DNA from: Blastococcus sp. TBT05-19
Lineage (GTDB): Bacteria; Actinomycetota; Actinomycetes; Mycobacteriales; Geodermatophilaceae
Direction: 5' to 3'
NCBI RefSeq assembly: GCF_003319095.1
Contig: NZ_QOHI01000001.1
Location: forward strand, 310,001 to 374,000
Length of the DNA: 64,000 nt
Shown here: positions 37,864 to 46,105 of the stretch, one piece after another
Layout of the letters: the number at the start of each line of letters is the position of its first letter
Position numbering within the stretch: position 1 is the stretch's first letter
The notes under the pieces: model-generated
What the model was told of the DNA's origin: nothing
What the model saw: the letters and a program-made list of their open reading frames with translations, nothing else
Databases searched by the model: none
Translations under genes and position numbers: made by a program

Positions 37864-38718
37864 ATGACCCCGGTCGCGTTGCCGCGGCCGGGTCACTGCG
37901 TGGTCATGGGCGTCCTGAACGTCACGCCGGACTCGTTCTCCGACGGCGGTTGCTTCGCCGACACCGCGACCGCCGTCGCGCACGGCCTGGCGATGCACGC
38001 CGCCGGCGCGGACTACGTCGACGTGGGCGGGGAGTCCACCCGCCCGGGAGCCGACCGGGTGGGCGCCGACGAGGAGTGCGGCCGGGTCGTGCCGGTCATC
38101 CGCGAGCTCGCCGCGGCTGGGGTGCGCACCAGCGTCGACACCACGCGCGCCGAGGTCGCCGAGGCGGCGCTGCACGCGGGCGCGGTGCTGGTCAACGACG
38201 TCAGCGGCGGGCTGGCGGACAAGAACATGGCCGACCTCGTGGCCGACGCCGGGGTGCCGTGGGTGCTGATGCACTGGCGCGGGCACAGCCGCGAGATGTA
38301 CGCGGCGGCGCAGTACGGCGACGTCGTCACCGAGGTCTGCGCCGAGCTGACCGCCCGCGTCGAGGATGTCGTCGCCGCCGGTGTGGCACCCGCGCAGCTC
38401 GTGCTCGACCCGGGCCTGGGGTTCGCCAAGCGCGCCGAGCACAACTGGGCGCTCCTGGCCGGCCTCGACCGGCTGATCGGCCTCGGGCTGCCGGTGCTCG
38501 TCGGGGCGTCCCGCAAGACCTTCCTGGGGCGGTTGCTGCCGCTGCCCGACGGCTCCCCGCGGCCGGCCGAGCAGCGGGACGCCGCGACCCTGGCGACCAC
38601 CGTGCTGGCCGCCGAGGCCGGCGCGTGGGGGGTCCGGGTGCACGACGCCGCGGCATCGGTGGACGCCGTCCGTACCGTGGCCGCAGTCCGCGCAGCGAGA
38701 GGAGCAGGCCGTGGGTGA
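37864..38718 (+). CDS. folP: Dihydropteroate synthase
   Basis: A 284-residue TIM-barrel enzyme joining the pterin diphosphate to p-aminobenzoate, the sulfonamide target. VMGVLNVTPDSFSDGG, GADYVDVGGESTRPGA and VLDPGLGFAK are the pterin and pABA binding signatures. The ATG is 13 bases after folE; its end overlaps folB. Confidence 0.96.
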   Translation: MTPVALPRPGHCVVMGVLNVTPDSFSDGGCFADTATAVAHGLAMHAAGADYVDVGGESTRPGADRVGADEECGRVVPVIRELAAAGVRTSVDTTRAEVAEAALHAGAVLVNDVSGGLADKNMADLVADAGVPWVLMHWRGHSREMYAAAQYGDVVTEVCAELTARVEDVVAAGVAPAQLVLDPGLGFAKRAEHNWALLAGLDRLIGLGLPVLVGASRKTFLGRLLPLPDGSPRPAEQRDAATLATTVLAAEAGAWGVRVHDAAASVDAVRTVAAVRAARGAGRG

Positions 38719-39085
38719 CCGGACCCCTGACCGGATCGCCGTCCGCGGCATCCGCGCCCACGCCAACCACGGCGTCTACGCGTTCGAGCGCGAGCGCGGC
38801 CAGCTGTTCCTCGTCGACGCCGTCCTCGAGCTCGACACCTCCGCCGCCGCGGCCGGCGACGACCTGGCGCGGACGGTCAACTACGCCGAGCTGGCCCAGA
38901 AGCTGCAGCGCGTCCTGACCGGCGAGCCGGTGAACCTGCTCGAGACCCTGGCCCAGCAGCTCGCCGACGCCTGCCTGGCCGACGAGCTCGTCGACGCCGT
39001 GGAGATCACCGTGCACAAGCCGGAGGCCGAGCTGGGCGTGCCGTTCGCCGACGTGACCGTCAGCATCCGGCGAGAGCGTCGATGA
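38711..39085 (+). CDS. folB: Dihydroneopterin aldolase
   Basis: A 124-residue enzyme releasing 6-hydroxymethyldihydropterin. RGIRAHANHGVYAFERERGQ, DLARTVNYAEL and NLLETLAQQLADACL are family patterns. GTG start inside the last codons of folP, and four-base overlap with folK. Confidence 0.95.
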   Translation: MGDRTPDRIAVRGIRAHANHGVYAFERERGQLFLVDAVLELDTSAAAAGDDLARTVNYAELAQKLQRVLTGEPVNLLETLAQQLADACLADELVDAVEITVHKPEAELGVPFADVTVSIRRERR

Positions 39086-39588
39086 CGAGAGCTGTCCTGT
39101 CGCTGGGGGCCAACCTCGGCGACCGAGCCGCCGCGCTCCGGGCCGCGCTCACCGCGCTCAAGGACGACGGGGTGCTCGTGGCCCGCTCGACGCTGTACGA
39201 GACGCCGCCGTGGGGGCCGGTCGAGCAGCCGCCGTACCTGAACGCCATCGCCGTCGTCCGGGGCGACCGCGACGCCCGGGGCTGGCTGGCCCGGGCGCAC
39301 GAGCTGGAGCAGGCCGCCGGCCGCACCCGCGAGGTCCGCTGGGGCGCCCGCACCCTCGACGTCGACGTCGTGGCCGTGACCGGGGACGACGGCGCCCCGG
39401 TGCTCTCCGACGACCCCGAGCTGACCCTGCCGCACCCCCGGGCGCACGAGCGCGCGTTCGTGCTCGTGCCGTGGGACGTCGTCGAGCCCACCGCCGTCCT
39501 CCCGGGGCGGGGTCCGGTCTCCGAGCTGGTCGCCGCGCTCGACCCGGCGGAGGTCGCCGCGGTCCAGCGCTGGGACCACCTGCACTGA
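39082..39588 (+). CDS. folK: Hydroxymethyldihydropterin pyrophosphokinase
   Basis: A 168-residue kinase that activates the pterin for FolP. SLGANLGDRAAALRAAL, YETPPWG, QPPYLNAI and the signature RWGARTLDVDVV are intact. HPRAHERAFVLVPW is the C-terminal conserved stretch. Start ATG overlaps folB (ATGA). Confidence 0.96.
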   Translation: MTRAVLSLGANLGDRAAALRAALTALKDDGVLVARSTLYETPPWGPVEQPPYLNAIAVVRGDRDARGWLARAHELEQAAGRTREVRWGARTLDVDVVAVTGDDGAPVLSDDPELTLPHPRAHERAFVLVPWDVVEPTAVLPGRGPVSELVAALDPAEVAAVQRWDHLH

Positions 39589-39595
39589 GCCGCCC

Positions 39596-40111
39596 GTGAC
39601 CCCCGTCCGCCGTCGCGACCTGGTCGCCCTCGCCGCCGGCCTGGCCGTGGCCTCGTGGCTGCTCGTCCGCGCCTGGTACGGGGACCTGCCCGCGCTGCGC
39701 TGGTGGCAGCCCACGCCGCTGGCCCTGCTCGCCCTCGCCGAGGCGCTCGGCGCCAGGACGCTCCGGTACCGGCTGACCGCCGAGCGGGAGGCCCGCGCCG
39801 GGCGCGGGCCCACGACGGTGGACGGCCGCGCGGCCCTGCTGCGTCCCGTCGAGCCGATGCTCGTGGCCCGGCTGGCCGTCCTGGCCCAGGCCAGCGCGTA
39901 CCTGGGTGCGGTCCTCGCCGGGATCTGGGGCGGTGTGCTGCTGCACGTCGCGCCGGCCGCCGGGCGGCTCGCGGCGGCCGGTGACGACACGGTGGTCGCG
40001 GGGATCGGGCTGGCCTGCTCGGCGGCCCTGGTCGCGGCCGCGCTGCTGCTGGAGGCCGCGTGCCGCGTTCCTCCCACCCCCTCCGACGGCGAGGACCGGC
40101 CCGCCCGCTGA
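39596..40111 (+). CDS. DUF3180 membrane protein
   Basis: A 171-residue protein with four hydrophobic segments (about residues 10-26, 40-52, 92-117 and 128-150), matching the DUF3180 family encoded after folK in actinobacteria (Rv3605c position). GTG start seven bases after folK. Function unknown. Confidence 0.85.
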   Translation: MTPVRRRDLVALAAGLAVASWLLVRAWYGDLPALRWWQPTPLALLALAEALGARTLRYRLTAEREARAGRGPTTVDGRAALLRPVEPMLVARLAVLAQASAYLGAVLAGIWGGVLLHVAPAAGRLAAAGDDTVVAGIGLACSAALVAAALLLEAACRVPPTPSDGEDRPAR

Positions 40112-40164
40112 GCGGGGCAAGAACGGTCAAGCACTCCGCGGCCGGGGCGCACCAGACTGACCGC

Positions 40165-41091
40165 ATGACCGGACGAGACCGCCTGCGCGAGCTGCTCGAC
40201 GCGGTGCTCGACGAGGACAACCGCACCCTCTCCGACATGGCCGGCGACGCCTACGCCTCGCCGTTCCACCTCACCCGGGTGCTCACCCGCGACGCGGGCG
40301 AGCCGCCGGTGGCCATGCGGCGGCGGGTGATGCTCGAGCGCGCCGCCTGGGAGCTGCGCCGGGGCAGCAGCGTCACCGACGTCGCCTGGACGGCGGGCTA
40401 CGAGTCCGTCGAGGGGTTCAGCCGCGCGTTCACCCGCGCCTTCGGCCGGGCGCCCAGCACGGTCGACGAGACGACCGGGCACTGGCTCCCGGCGCCCAAC
40501 GGGATCCACTTCCACCCGCCCACCTCGCTGTGGGTGCAGAGCACGGAGCACGCCATGAACCCGCTCACCGAGCAGCTGGTGGCGCACGGTCTGGACGACG
40601 CGCGGCACCTGATCGAGGTCGCGAAGGGGTTGAGCGACGAGGAGTTCCGCGCGACCCGGCTGCCCGGGGCGGTCGTGCTGCCCTGGGACGGGCCCGAGGA
40701 GTCGGTGCAGGCGGTGCTCGACCACCTGGTGTCCACCGTCGAGGTCTGGCTCGCCTCGATCGAGGGCCACGACCTCCCGCGGCGCGACGACGACCCCTCA
40801 CCGGCCCGGCTGCTCGAACGGCACGACGCCGCGGCGCCGCGCTGGCTGGCGGTGGTGCGCGACGTCGACCGGCGCGGCGGCTGGGACGACCGGCTGATCG
40901 ACGCGCTGTGCGAGCCGCCGGAGAGCTTTGTGCTCAGCAGCGTCGTGGCGCACGTGCTGACGTACTCGGCGCACCGGCGGCAGCTCGTGCGGCACCTGCT
41001 CCGCGCCGCCGGTCGCGAGATCGACACCGGCGACCCCATCGACTGGGTCCGCGCCCGCCGCGGCGAGACCACGGGAGGACCACCGTGCTGA
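40165..41091 (+). CDS. AraC-type regulator fused to a DinB-like domain
   Basis: A 308-residue protein. Residues about 1-110 are an AraC-type double helix-turn-helix: SPFHLTRVLTRDAGEPP, then SVTDVAWTAGYESVEGFSRAFTRAFGRAP. Residues about 130-290 look like a DinB four-helix domain, with EVWLASIEGH and VLTYSAHRRQLVRHLL. It may regulate the downstream reductase-like gene, which it overlaps. A CAGACT hexamer six bases before the ATG suggests leaderless expression. Confidence 0.8.
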   Translation: MTGRDRLRELLDAVLDEDNRTLSDMAGDAYASPFHLTRVLTRDAGEPPVAMRRRVMLERAAWELRRGSSVTDVAWTAGYESVEGFSRAFTRAFGRAPSTVDETTGHWLPAPNGIHFHPPTSLWVQSTEHAMNPLTEQLVAHGLDDARHLIEVAKGLSDEEFRATRLPGAVVLPWDGPEESVQAVLDHLVSTVEVWLASIEGHDLPRRDDDPSPARLLERHDAAAPRWLAVVRDVDRRGGWDDRLIDALCEPPESFVLSSVVAHVLTYSAHRRQLVRHLLRAAGREIDTGDPIDWVRARRGETTGGPPC

Positions 41092-41627
41092 CCTACTACA
41101 CCGCCACCACCCTCGACGGGTTCATCGCCGATCCTGACGACTCCCTCGACTGGCTGCTCCGGCAGCCGAACGAGGCGAGCGGGCCGTTCGGTTTCGACGA
41201 CTTCATGTCCGGCGTCGGGGCGGTCGTGATGGGCTCGACCACCTACGAGTGGGTGCTCGCGCACGAGGACGGGAAATGGCCGTACACCCTGCCGTCGTGG
41301 GTGATGACCTCCCGGGAGCTGCCCTCGGCGACGGGCGCGGACGTCCGGTTCGCCTCCGGGGACGTGCGCACGGTGCACGCCGAGATGACCGCCGCCGCCG
41401 GCGGCAGGGGCCTGTGGGTGGTCGGCGGGGGAGACCTCGCCGGCCAGTTCGCGGAAGCCGGACTGCTCGACGAGGTGGTCGTCTCGGTCGCCCCGGTCAC
41501 CCTCGGCGCGGGACGGCCGCTGCTGCCCCGGCGGCTGGACCTGGAGCTGGTCGAGTCGGCCGTGAACGGCGCGTTCGTCTGCGCCCGCTACCGGGTGGCC
41601 GGGCCGTTGCTGGAGGACCGCTCCTAG
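41085..41627 (+). CDS. Dihydrofolate reductase-like (RibD C-terminal) protein
   Basis: A 180-residue protein of the RibD C-terminal/DHFR-like family: YTATTLDGFIADPDDSLDWL, VVMGSTTYEWVL, GRGLWVVGGGDLAGQF and the ending with APVTLGAGRPLLP. These are NADPH-binding reductase-like proteins, often of unknown substrate. GTG start overlaps the AraC-DinB gene. The end overlaps the convergent ABC gene by four bases. Confidence 0.85.
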   Translation: MLTYYTATTLDGFIADPDDSLDWLLRQPNEASGPFGFDDFMSGVGAVVMGSTTYEWVLAHEDGKWPYTLPSWVMTSRELPSATGADVRFASGDVRTVHAEMTAAAGGRGLWVVGGGDLAGQFAEAGLLDEVVVSVAPVTLGAGRPLLPRRLDLELVESAVNGAFVCARYRVAGPLLEDRS

Positions 41628-42805
41628 GTGTGCGCGGCGCCGGCGGTCTCGGGCACCGAGCCCTCGACCGACCGGCGCAGGGCGGCGTGCAGCGACTCGG
41701 GGGTCAGCACCCCGAGGAACCGGTCCCCGTCCAGGACGGCGACCCAGCCGGCCTCGAGCTGGAGCATGGTCGAGAACGCCGTCTTCAGCGACGCGCCGAC
41801 CGGCACCCAGGCCTCCATCCGCCGGCAGGCGTCGCGCACCGTGCCGCTGCCCGAGGCGCGCTCCACCGACAGCCACCCGTGCAGGTCCTGCCGGTCGTCG
41901 AGGACGACGGCCCAGCGGGCCCCGGCCCGCACCAGGGCGGCCCGTGCCTCGGCCAGCCCGTCGTCCACCCGGACCACCGGCGGGTGCTCGAGGTCGGCGA
42001 CGTCGATGCCGGTGACGGCGAGCCGCTTGAGGCCCCGGTCGACGCCGACGAAGTCGGCCACGAAGTCGTTGGCCGGCCGGCCCAGCAGCTCGGCGGGGGG
42101 CGCGAACTGCTCCACGTGGCCGCCGCTGCTCATCACCGCGATCCGGTCGCCGATGCGCACGGCCTCCTCGATGTCGTGGGTGACGAACACGATGGTCTTG
42201 CGCACCGTCTCCTGCAGCCGCAGGAACTCCGTCTGCAGCCGCTCCCGCACGACCGGGTCGACGGCGGAGAACGGCTCGTCCATGAGCAGCACGGGCGGGT
42301 CCGCCGCGAGCGCCCGGGCGACGCCGGCCCGCTGGCGCTGGCCGCCGGAGAGCTGGTGCGGGTAGCGGTCGGCGTGGACGTCGGGGTCGAGGCCCACGAG
42401 GGCGAGCAGCTCCTGCACGCGGTCGCGGGTGCGCGCCCGGTCCCAGCCGAGCAGTCGCGGCACCGTGCCGATGTTGGCCCGGATCGTCTGGTGCGGGAAG
42501 AGGCCGACGTTCTGGATCACGTAGCCGATCCGGCGGCGCAGCTGCACCGGGTCGACCCCGGTGACGTCCTCGCCGCCGAGCAGGATCCGGCCGGTCGTCG
42601 GCTCGATGATGCGGTTGACCATCTTCATCGTGGTCGTCTTGCCGCAGCCGGACGGCCCGACCAGCACGGTCAGCTCACCCGCGGTGAAGGTCAGGTCCAG
42701 CTCGGCGACGCCCACCGTGCCGTCGGCGTAGACCTTGCTGACGCCCTCCAGCCGGATCTCCTCGGCGGAGGCTGCGGACCGGCCAGGAGAAGCAGTAGCG
42801 TCCAC
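41624..42805 (-). CDS. Betaine/choline-type ABC transporter ATPase with CBS domains
   Basis: A 393-residue ATPase of the OpuCA/ProV type. Walker A GPSGCGKT, Q-loop QNVGLFPH, signature LSGGQRQRAGVARAL and Walker B VLLMDEPFSAVD are intact. The C-terminal ~130 residues form a CBS pair, which in OpuA-type systems senses ionic strength. It is transcribed away from its permease genes, 26 bases from the first permease start. Substrate likely betaine or a related compatible solute. Confidence 0.9.
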   Translation of the reverse strand: MDATASPGRSAASAEEIRLEGVSKVYADGTVGVAELDLTFTAGELTVLVGPSGCGKTTTMKMVNRIIEPTTGRILLGGEDVTGVDPVQLRRRIGYVIQNVGLFPHQTIRANIGTVPRLLGWDRARTRDRVQELLALVGLDPDVHADRYPHQLSGGQRQRAGVARALAADPPVLLMDEPFSAVDPVVRERLQTEFLRLQETVRKTIVFVTHDIEEAVRIGDRIAVMSSGGHVEQFAPPAELLGRPANDFVADFVGVDRGLKRLAVTGIDVADLEHPPVVRVDDGLAEARAALVRAGARWAVVLDDRQDLHGWLSVERASGSGTVRDACRRMEAWVPVGASLKTAFSTMLQLEAGWVAVLDGDRFLGVLTPESLHAALRRSVEGSVPETAGAAHT

Positions 42806-42831
42806 GAGGTGGCCTTCCTGGTACGCGCCCC

Positions 42832-43530
42832 GTGCTGAGCGCGGCGAGCGGCGAGCTGCTCGCGGTCGATGCGGCGCCGAACCCGTGGTTCGACCCGTCC
42901 TACGTGACGTCCAACTGGGACACCATCATGGGCTACCTCGGCGAGCACGTCAGGCTGACGGTCGGCGCCGTCGTCCTCGGTGCCCTGCTGGCGCTGCCGC
43001 TGGCGGTGCTGGCCCGGCGGAGCCGCTGGCTCGCGGGGCCCGTGCTGGGGCTGTCCACCCTCGTCTACACGATCCCGTCGCTGGCGATGTTCGCCTTCGT
43101 CGCGCCGATCACCGGGCTCACCACCACGACGGTCCTCATCGGCCTGGTGCTCTACTCCCTGGTCATCCTGGTGCGCAACTTCCTCGCCGGCCTGCAGGCC
43201 GTCCCCGCCGAGGTGCGCGAGGCCGCCCGCGGCATGGGGTACGGGGCCGGCCGGCTCTTCTGGCAGGTCGAGCTGCCCCTGGCGGTGCCGGCGATCATGG
43301 CCGGGCTGCGGATCGCCACCGTCTCCACGGTCGCGCTGGCCACCGTGGGTGTGATCGTCGGGCACGGCGGTCTGGGGCAGCTCATCACCGGCGGGTTCAA
43401 CGCCAACTTCTACCGGGCCCCGATCGTCGTCGGGACGCTGGGCTGCGTGCTGCTGGCACTCCTGGCCGACCTCCTGCTGGCGGGGGCCGAGCGGCTGCTC
43501 ACGCCGTGGACGCGACGGGCCGCGGCATGA
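42832..43530 (+). CDS. ABC transporter permease (OpuC-like)
   Basis: A 232-residue inner-membrane permease with about six hydrophobic segments and the EAA-loop pattern VPAEVREAARGMGYGAGRLFWQVELPLAVPAIMAG. It pairs with the second permease 16 bases downstream. The N-terminus contains NWDTIMGYLGEHVRLT, typical of OpuCB proteins. Confidence 0.9.
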   Translation: MLSAASGELLAVDAAPNPWFDPSYVTSNWDTIMGYLGEHVRLTVGAVVLGALLALPLAVLARRSRWLAGPVLGLSTLVYTIPSLAMFAFVAPITGLTTTTVLIGLVLYSLVILVRNFLAGLQAVPAEVREAARGMGYGAGRLFWQVELPLAVPAIMAGLRIATVSTVALATVGVIVGHGGLGQLITGGFNANFYRAPIVVGTLGCVLLALLADLLLAGAERLLTPWTRRAAA

Positions 43531-43546
43531 GCCGGGGGGTGGGGGC

Positions 43547-44275
43547 GTGAACCGCTGGGAGGAGGCGTTCCGCTACCTCAACGACCCGTTCAACTGGTCC
43601 CGCCCGGGCGGGATCCTCGACCTGCTCACCGAGCACCTCCGGATCTCCGGGGTCGCGGTGCTCGTGGCGATGCTGATCGCGCTGCCGGTGGGAGCGGTGC
43701 TGGGCCACACCGGCCGGGGTGGTGCGTTCACCGTGGCCCTGTCCAACGTCTCGCGGGCAGTGCCCACCCTCGCGCTGCTGACCCTCTTCGCGGTCACCCC
43801 GATCGGCTTCGGCCCGACGGCCACCACCATCGCGCTCGCGGTGTTCGCCGTCCCGCCGATCCTGACCAACACCTACGTGGGCTTCCGGTCGGTCGACCCC
43901 GACGTCGTCGAGGCGTCCCGGGCGATGGGCATGGGAGGCCGCCAGGTGCTGCTCCGCGCCGAGCTGCCGCTCGCCGCGCCGCTGGTGATGACCGGCGTCC
44001 GCACCGCGGCGGTGCAGGTGGTGGCGACGGCCACCCTGGCCGCCCTGGTCGCCGGCGGCGGGCTGGGCCGGATCATCACCCTGGGGTTCGCGCAGCAGAA
44101 CTACGGGACGGTGCTCGCCGGCGCCGTCCTGGTCGCCGCGCTCGCCGTGCTGACCGAGCTGCTGCTGGTGGCCCTCACCTGGGCGGTCGTCCCCGGGGAC
44201 AAGCGGCTTCCGTTCCTGCGCGCCCGGCGCGCCACCCCGGTGCCCGAGCCCACGGCCAGCGGCGTCCCGCTCTGA
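43547..44275 (+). CDS. ABC transporter permease (OpuC-like), second subunit
   Basis: A 242-residue permease with the EAA loop DPDVVEASRAMGMGGRQVLLRAELPLAAPLVMTG and several membrane helices. GTG start with GGGGG-rich upstream. It forms a heterodimeric channel with the 42832 product. The solute-binding gene follows after 131 bases. Confidence 0.9.
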   Translation: MNRWEEAFRYLNDPFNWSRPGGILDLLTEHLRISGVAVLVAMLIALPVGAVLGHTGRGGAFTVALSNVSRAVPTLALLTLFAVTPIGFGPTATTIALAVFAVPPILTNTYVGFRSVDPDVVEASRAMGMGGRQVLLRAELPLAAPLVMTGVRTAAVQVVATATLAALVAGGGLGRIITLGFAQQNYGTVLAGAVLVAALAVLTELLLVALTWAVVPGDKRLPFLRARRATPVPEPTASGVPL

Positions 44276-44406
44276 GGTCACGGATCGCTAACGGCCTCCC
44301 CGACCGATTGCGCACCACCGATCCGCGGAGTTGCATGGTCGTCGCGGGGTCCACCCGCCAGACACGCGTGGCCGGGATGCGGCCACGGGACACAGAAGGC
44401 GGGGTC

Positions 44407-45402
44407 ATGCGCGCGCGCACCCGGTACATCGTTCCTCTCGCCCTGGCCGCCCTGGTCACCACCGCCTGCGGTGAGTCGGGGTCCTCCGGCACCGGCGGGG
44501 GTGCCGACACCACCCAGGCCTCCGGCGACGCCTGCGCGCCGGTCCCCGGCGACCAGCTCGTCGTCCTCGCCGACGACGAAGGCCTGCAGAACGCCGACAA
44601 CCTCATCCCGGCGGTCAACGCCGCCGCCGCCGAGGCCAACCCGGCTCTCGTGCCGGCGCTGGACGCGGTGTCGCAGGCGCTCTCCCTCGAGGAGCTGGGC
44701 GCTCTCAACGTCGCCGTCGACGTCGAGCGGCAGAGCCCCGAGGACGCCGCCGCGGCCTGGGTCGAGGAGAACATCGACACCGCGGCCCTGGAGAAGGGCA
44801 GCGGCACGATCGTGATCGGCGGCGGCAACTTCTCCGAGCCGACGATCCTGGCCAACATCTACGCCGACGTGCTGGAGGCGGCCGGGTTCACCGCGACCGT
44901 GCAGCCCACCGGCAACCGCGAGCTCTACCTCCCCGCCGTGCAGCGCGGTGAGATCCAGGTGCACCCGGACTACCTCGCGACGGTCACCGAGTTCCTCGAG
45001 GGTGACGACGCCAACCAGGTGGCGTCCAGCGACGTCGACGAGACGGTGGCGGCCCTGACGCCGCTCGCCGAGGAGGCCGGGCTGGTCTTCGGCGAGCCCT
45101 CCGAGGCGGCCAACCAGAACGCCTTCGCCGTCACCCAGGAGTTCGCCGACGAGCTCGGCGTCAGCACCCTGTCGGAGCTGGCCGACGCGTGCGGCGACGG
45201 ATCGCTCGTGCTCGGCGGTCCGGGTGAGTGCCCGACGCGGCCGTTCTGCCAGCTGGGCCTCGAGGAGACCTACGGTCTGAGCTTCGCGGGCTTCCAGGAG
45301 TTCGACGCCGGTGGCCCGCTGACCAAGGCGGCCATCCAGCAGGGCGAGGTCTCCCTCGGTCTGGTCTTCACCACCGACGGATCGGTCCAGCAGGCCGACT
45401 GA
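44407..45402 (+). CDS. Betaine-type solute-binding lipoprotein, circularly permuted
   Basis: A 331-residue lipoprotein with signal peptide and lipobox VTTAC (C21). Residues 134-331 match the usual start of ProX/OsmF-type binding proteins: IVIGGGNFSEP, NRELYLPAVQRGEI, ECPTRPFCQLGLEETYGL and a last GLVFTTDGS. Residues 49-124 (LVVLADDEGLQNADN, ALDAVSQALSLEELGALN) match the segment that normally follows that point at the C-terminus. The domain order is therefore permuted. ATG 44407 is chosen because it opens the signal peptide. Confidence 0.9.
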   Translation: MRARTRYIVPLALAALVTTACGESGSSGTGGGADTTQASGDACAPVPGDQLVVLADDEGLQNADNLIPAVNAAAAEANPALVPALDAVSQALSLEELGALNVAVDVERQSPEDAAAAWVEENIDTAALEKGSGTIVIGGGNFSEPTILANIYADVLEAAGFTATVQPTGNRELYLPAVQRGEIQVHPDYLATVTEFLEGDDANQVASSDVDETVAALTPLAEEAGLVFGEPSEAANQNAFAVTQEFADELGVSTLSELADACGDGSLVLGGPGECPTRPFCQLGLEETYGLSFAGFQEFDAGGPLTKAAIQQGEVSLGLVFTTDGSVQQAD

Positions 45403-45408
45403 GCCCGG

Positions 45409-46014
45409 TCAGTACCAGCCGCCGGGGGGCAGCTGCTCCCCGGCGGCGACCGGCGTCCCCACCCGGTTGCCCTCCGGGGCCAGGGGGCAGGACCACCGCG
45501 GGTCGTAGGCGCACGACGGGTGGTAGGCGAAGTTGAGGTCGACGACGAGCCTGCCGTCGTCCCCGCCGAGGTCGGCACCCTTGACGGTGTCGAGCAGGTA
45601 GCGCCCGCCGCCGTAGGTCGTCCCGCCGGCGGTGCCGTCGCGCAGCGGCAGGAAGACGCCCCCGCCGTAGAGGGCCACCCACCACACGTCCAGCCGGCCC
45701 ACGCCGGGCAGCTCCACGGCCCCGATCCGTTCGAGGGGCACGACGCCGTCGGCGGCGGTGGGCACCTCCAGGCGCAGCGGCTCCGCGGCCTCGAGCAGCG
45801 CGTCGAAGCGCAGCGCCGGGTCGTAGGGCGCCATCGGCAACCCGGTGAACCCGGCGCGCGCCTGCTCGTCCAGCGGTGACGCCGGATGGGCGGCGAACAG
45901 CTCGTCGCGGCCCGCCCGCCACCGCTGCCACCCCTGCTCGGGATCGGCGCAGCTCCGGACGTCGGCGTGCAGCGCGGCGACGCGGCGCCGCCAGTCCAGC
46001 AGCGAGAGGTTCAC
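45409..46014 (-). CDS. DUF1684 protein
   Basis: A 201-residue protein of the DUF1684 family: LDWRRRVAALHADVR at the start, GGRYLLDTVKGAD, and the hallmark NFAYHPSCAYDPRWSCPLAPEGNR near the C-terminus. The conserved cysteines there suggest metal or cofactor binding, but no activity is established. GTG start at 46014; upstream in-frame sequence looks non-coding. It is convergent with the binding-protein gene. Confidence 0.85.
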   Translation of the reverse strand: MNLSLLDWRRRVAALHADVRSCADPEQGWQRWRAGRDELFAAHPASPLDEQARAGFTGLPMAPYDPALRFDALLEAAEPLRLEVPTAADGVVPLERIGAVELPGVGRLDVWWVALYGGGVFLPLRDGTAGGTTYGGGRYLLDTVKGADLGGDDGRLVVDLNFAYHPSCAYDPRWSCPLAPEGNRVGTPVAAGEQLPPGGWY

Positions 46015-46092
46015 CGGCCCACTGTCGCACCCGGACCGCGACGGCGACTGTGGGCACGGGCGCGGATGCTCCCCGTGAGCGCCGCTCGTCGC

Positions 46093-46098
46093 TACGCT
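46093..46098 (+). promoter_or_regulatory. Candidate -10 hexamer TACGCT (leaderless)
   Basis: TACGCT lies seven bases before the ATG of the 46106 gene; no ribosome-binding site is seen. Confidence 0.42.
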
Positions 46099-46105
46099 GG
46101 ACCCC

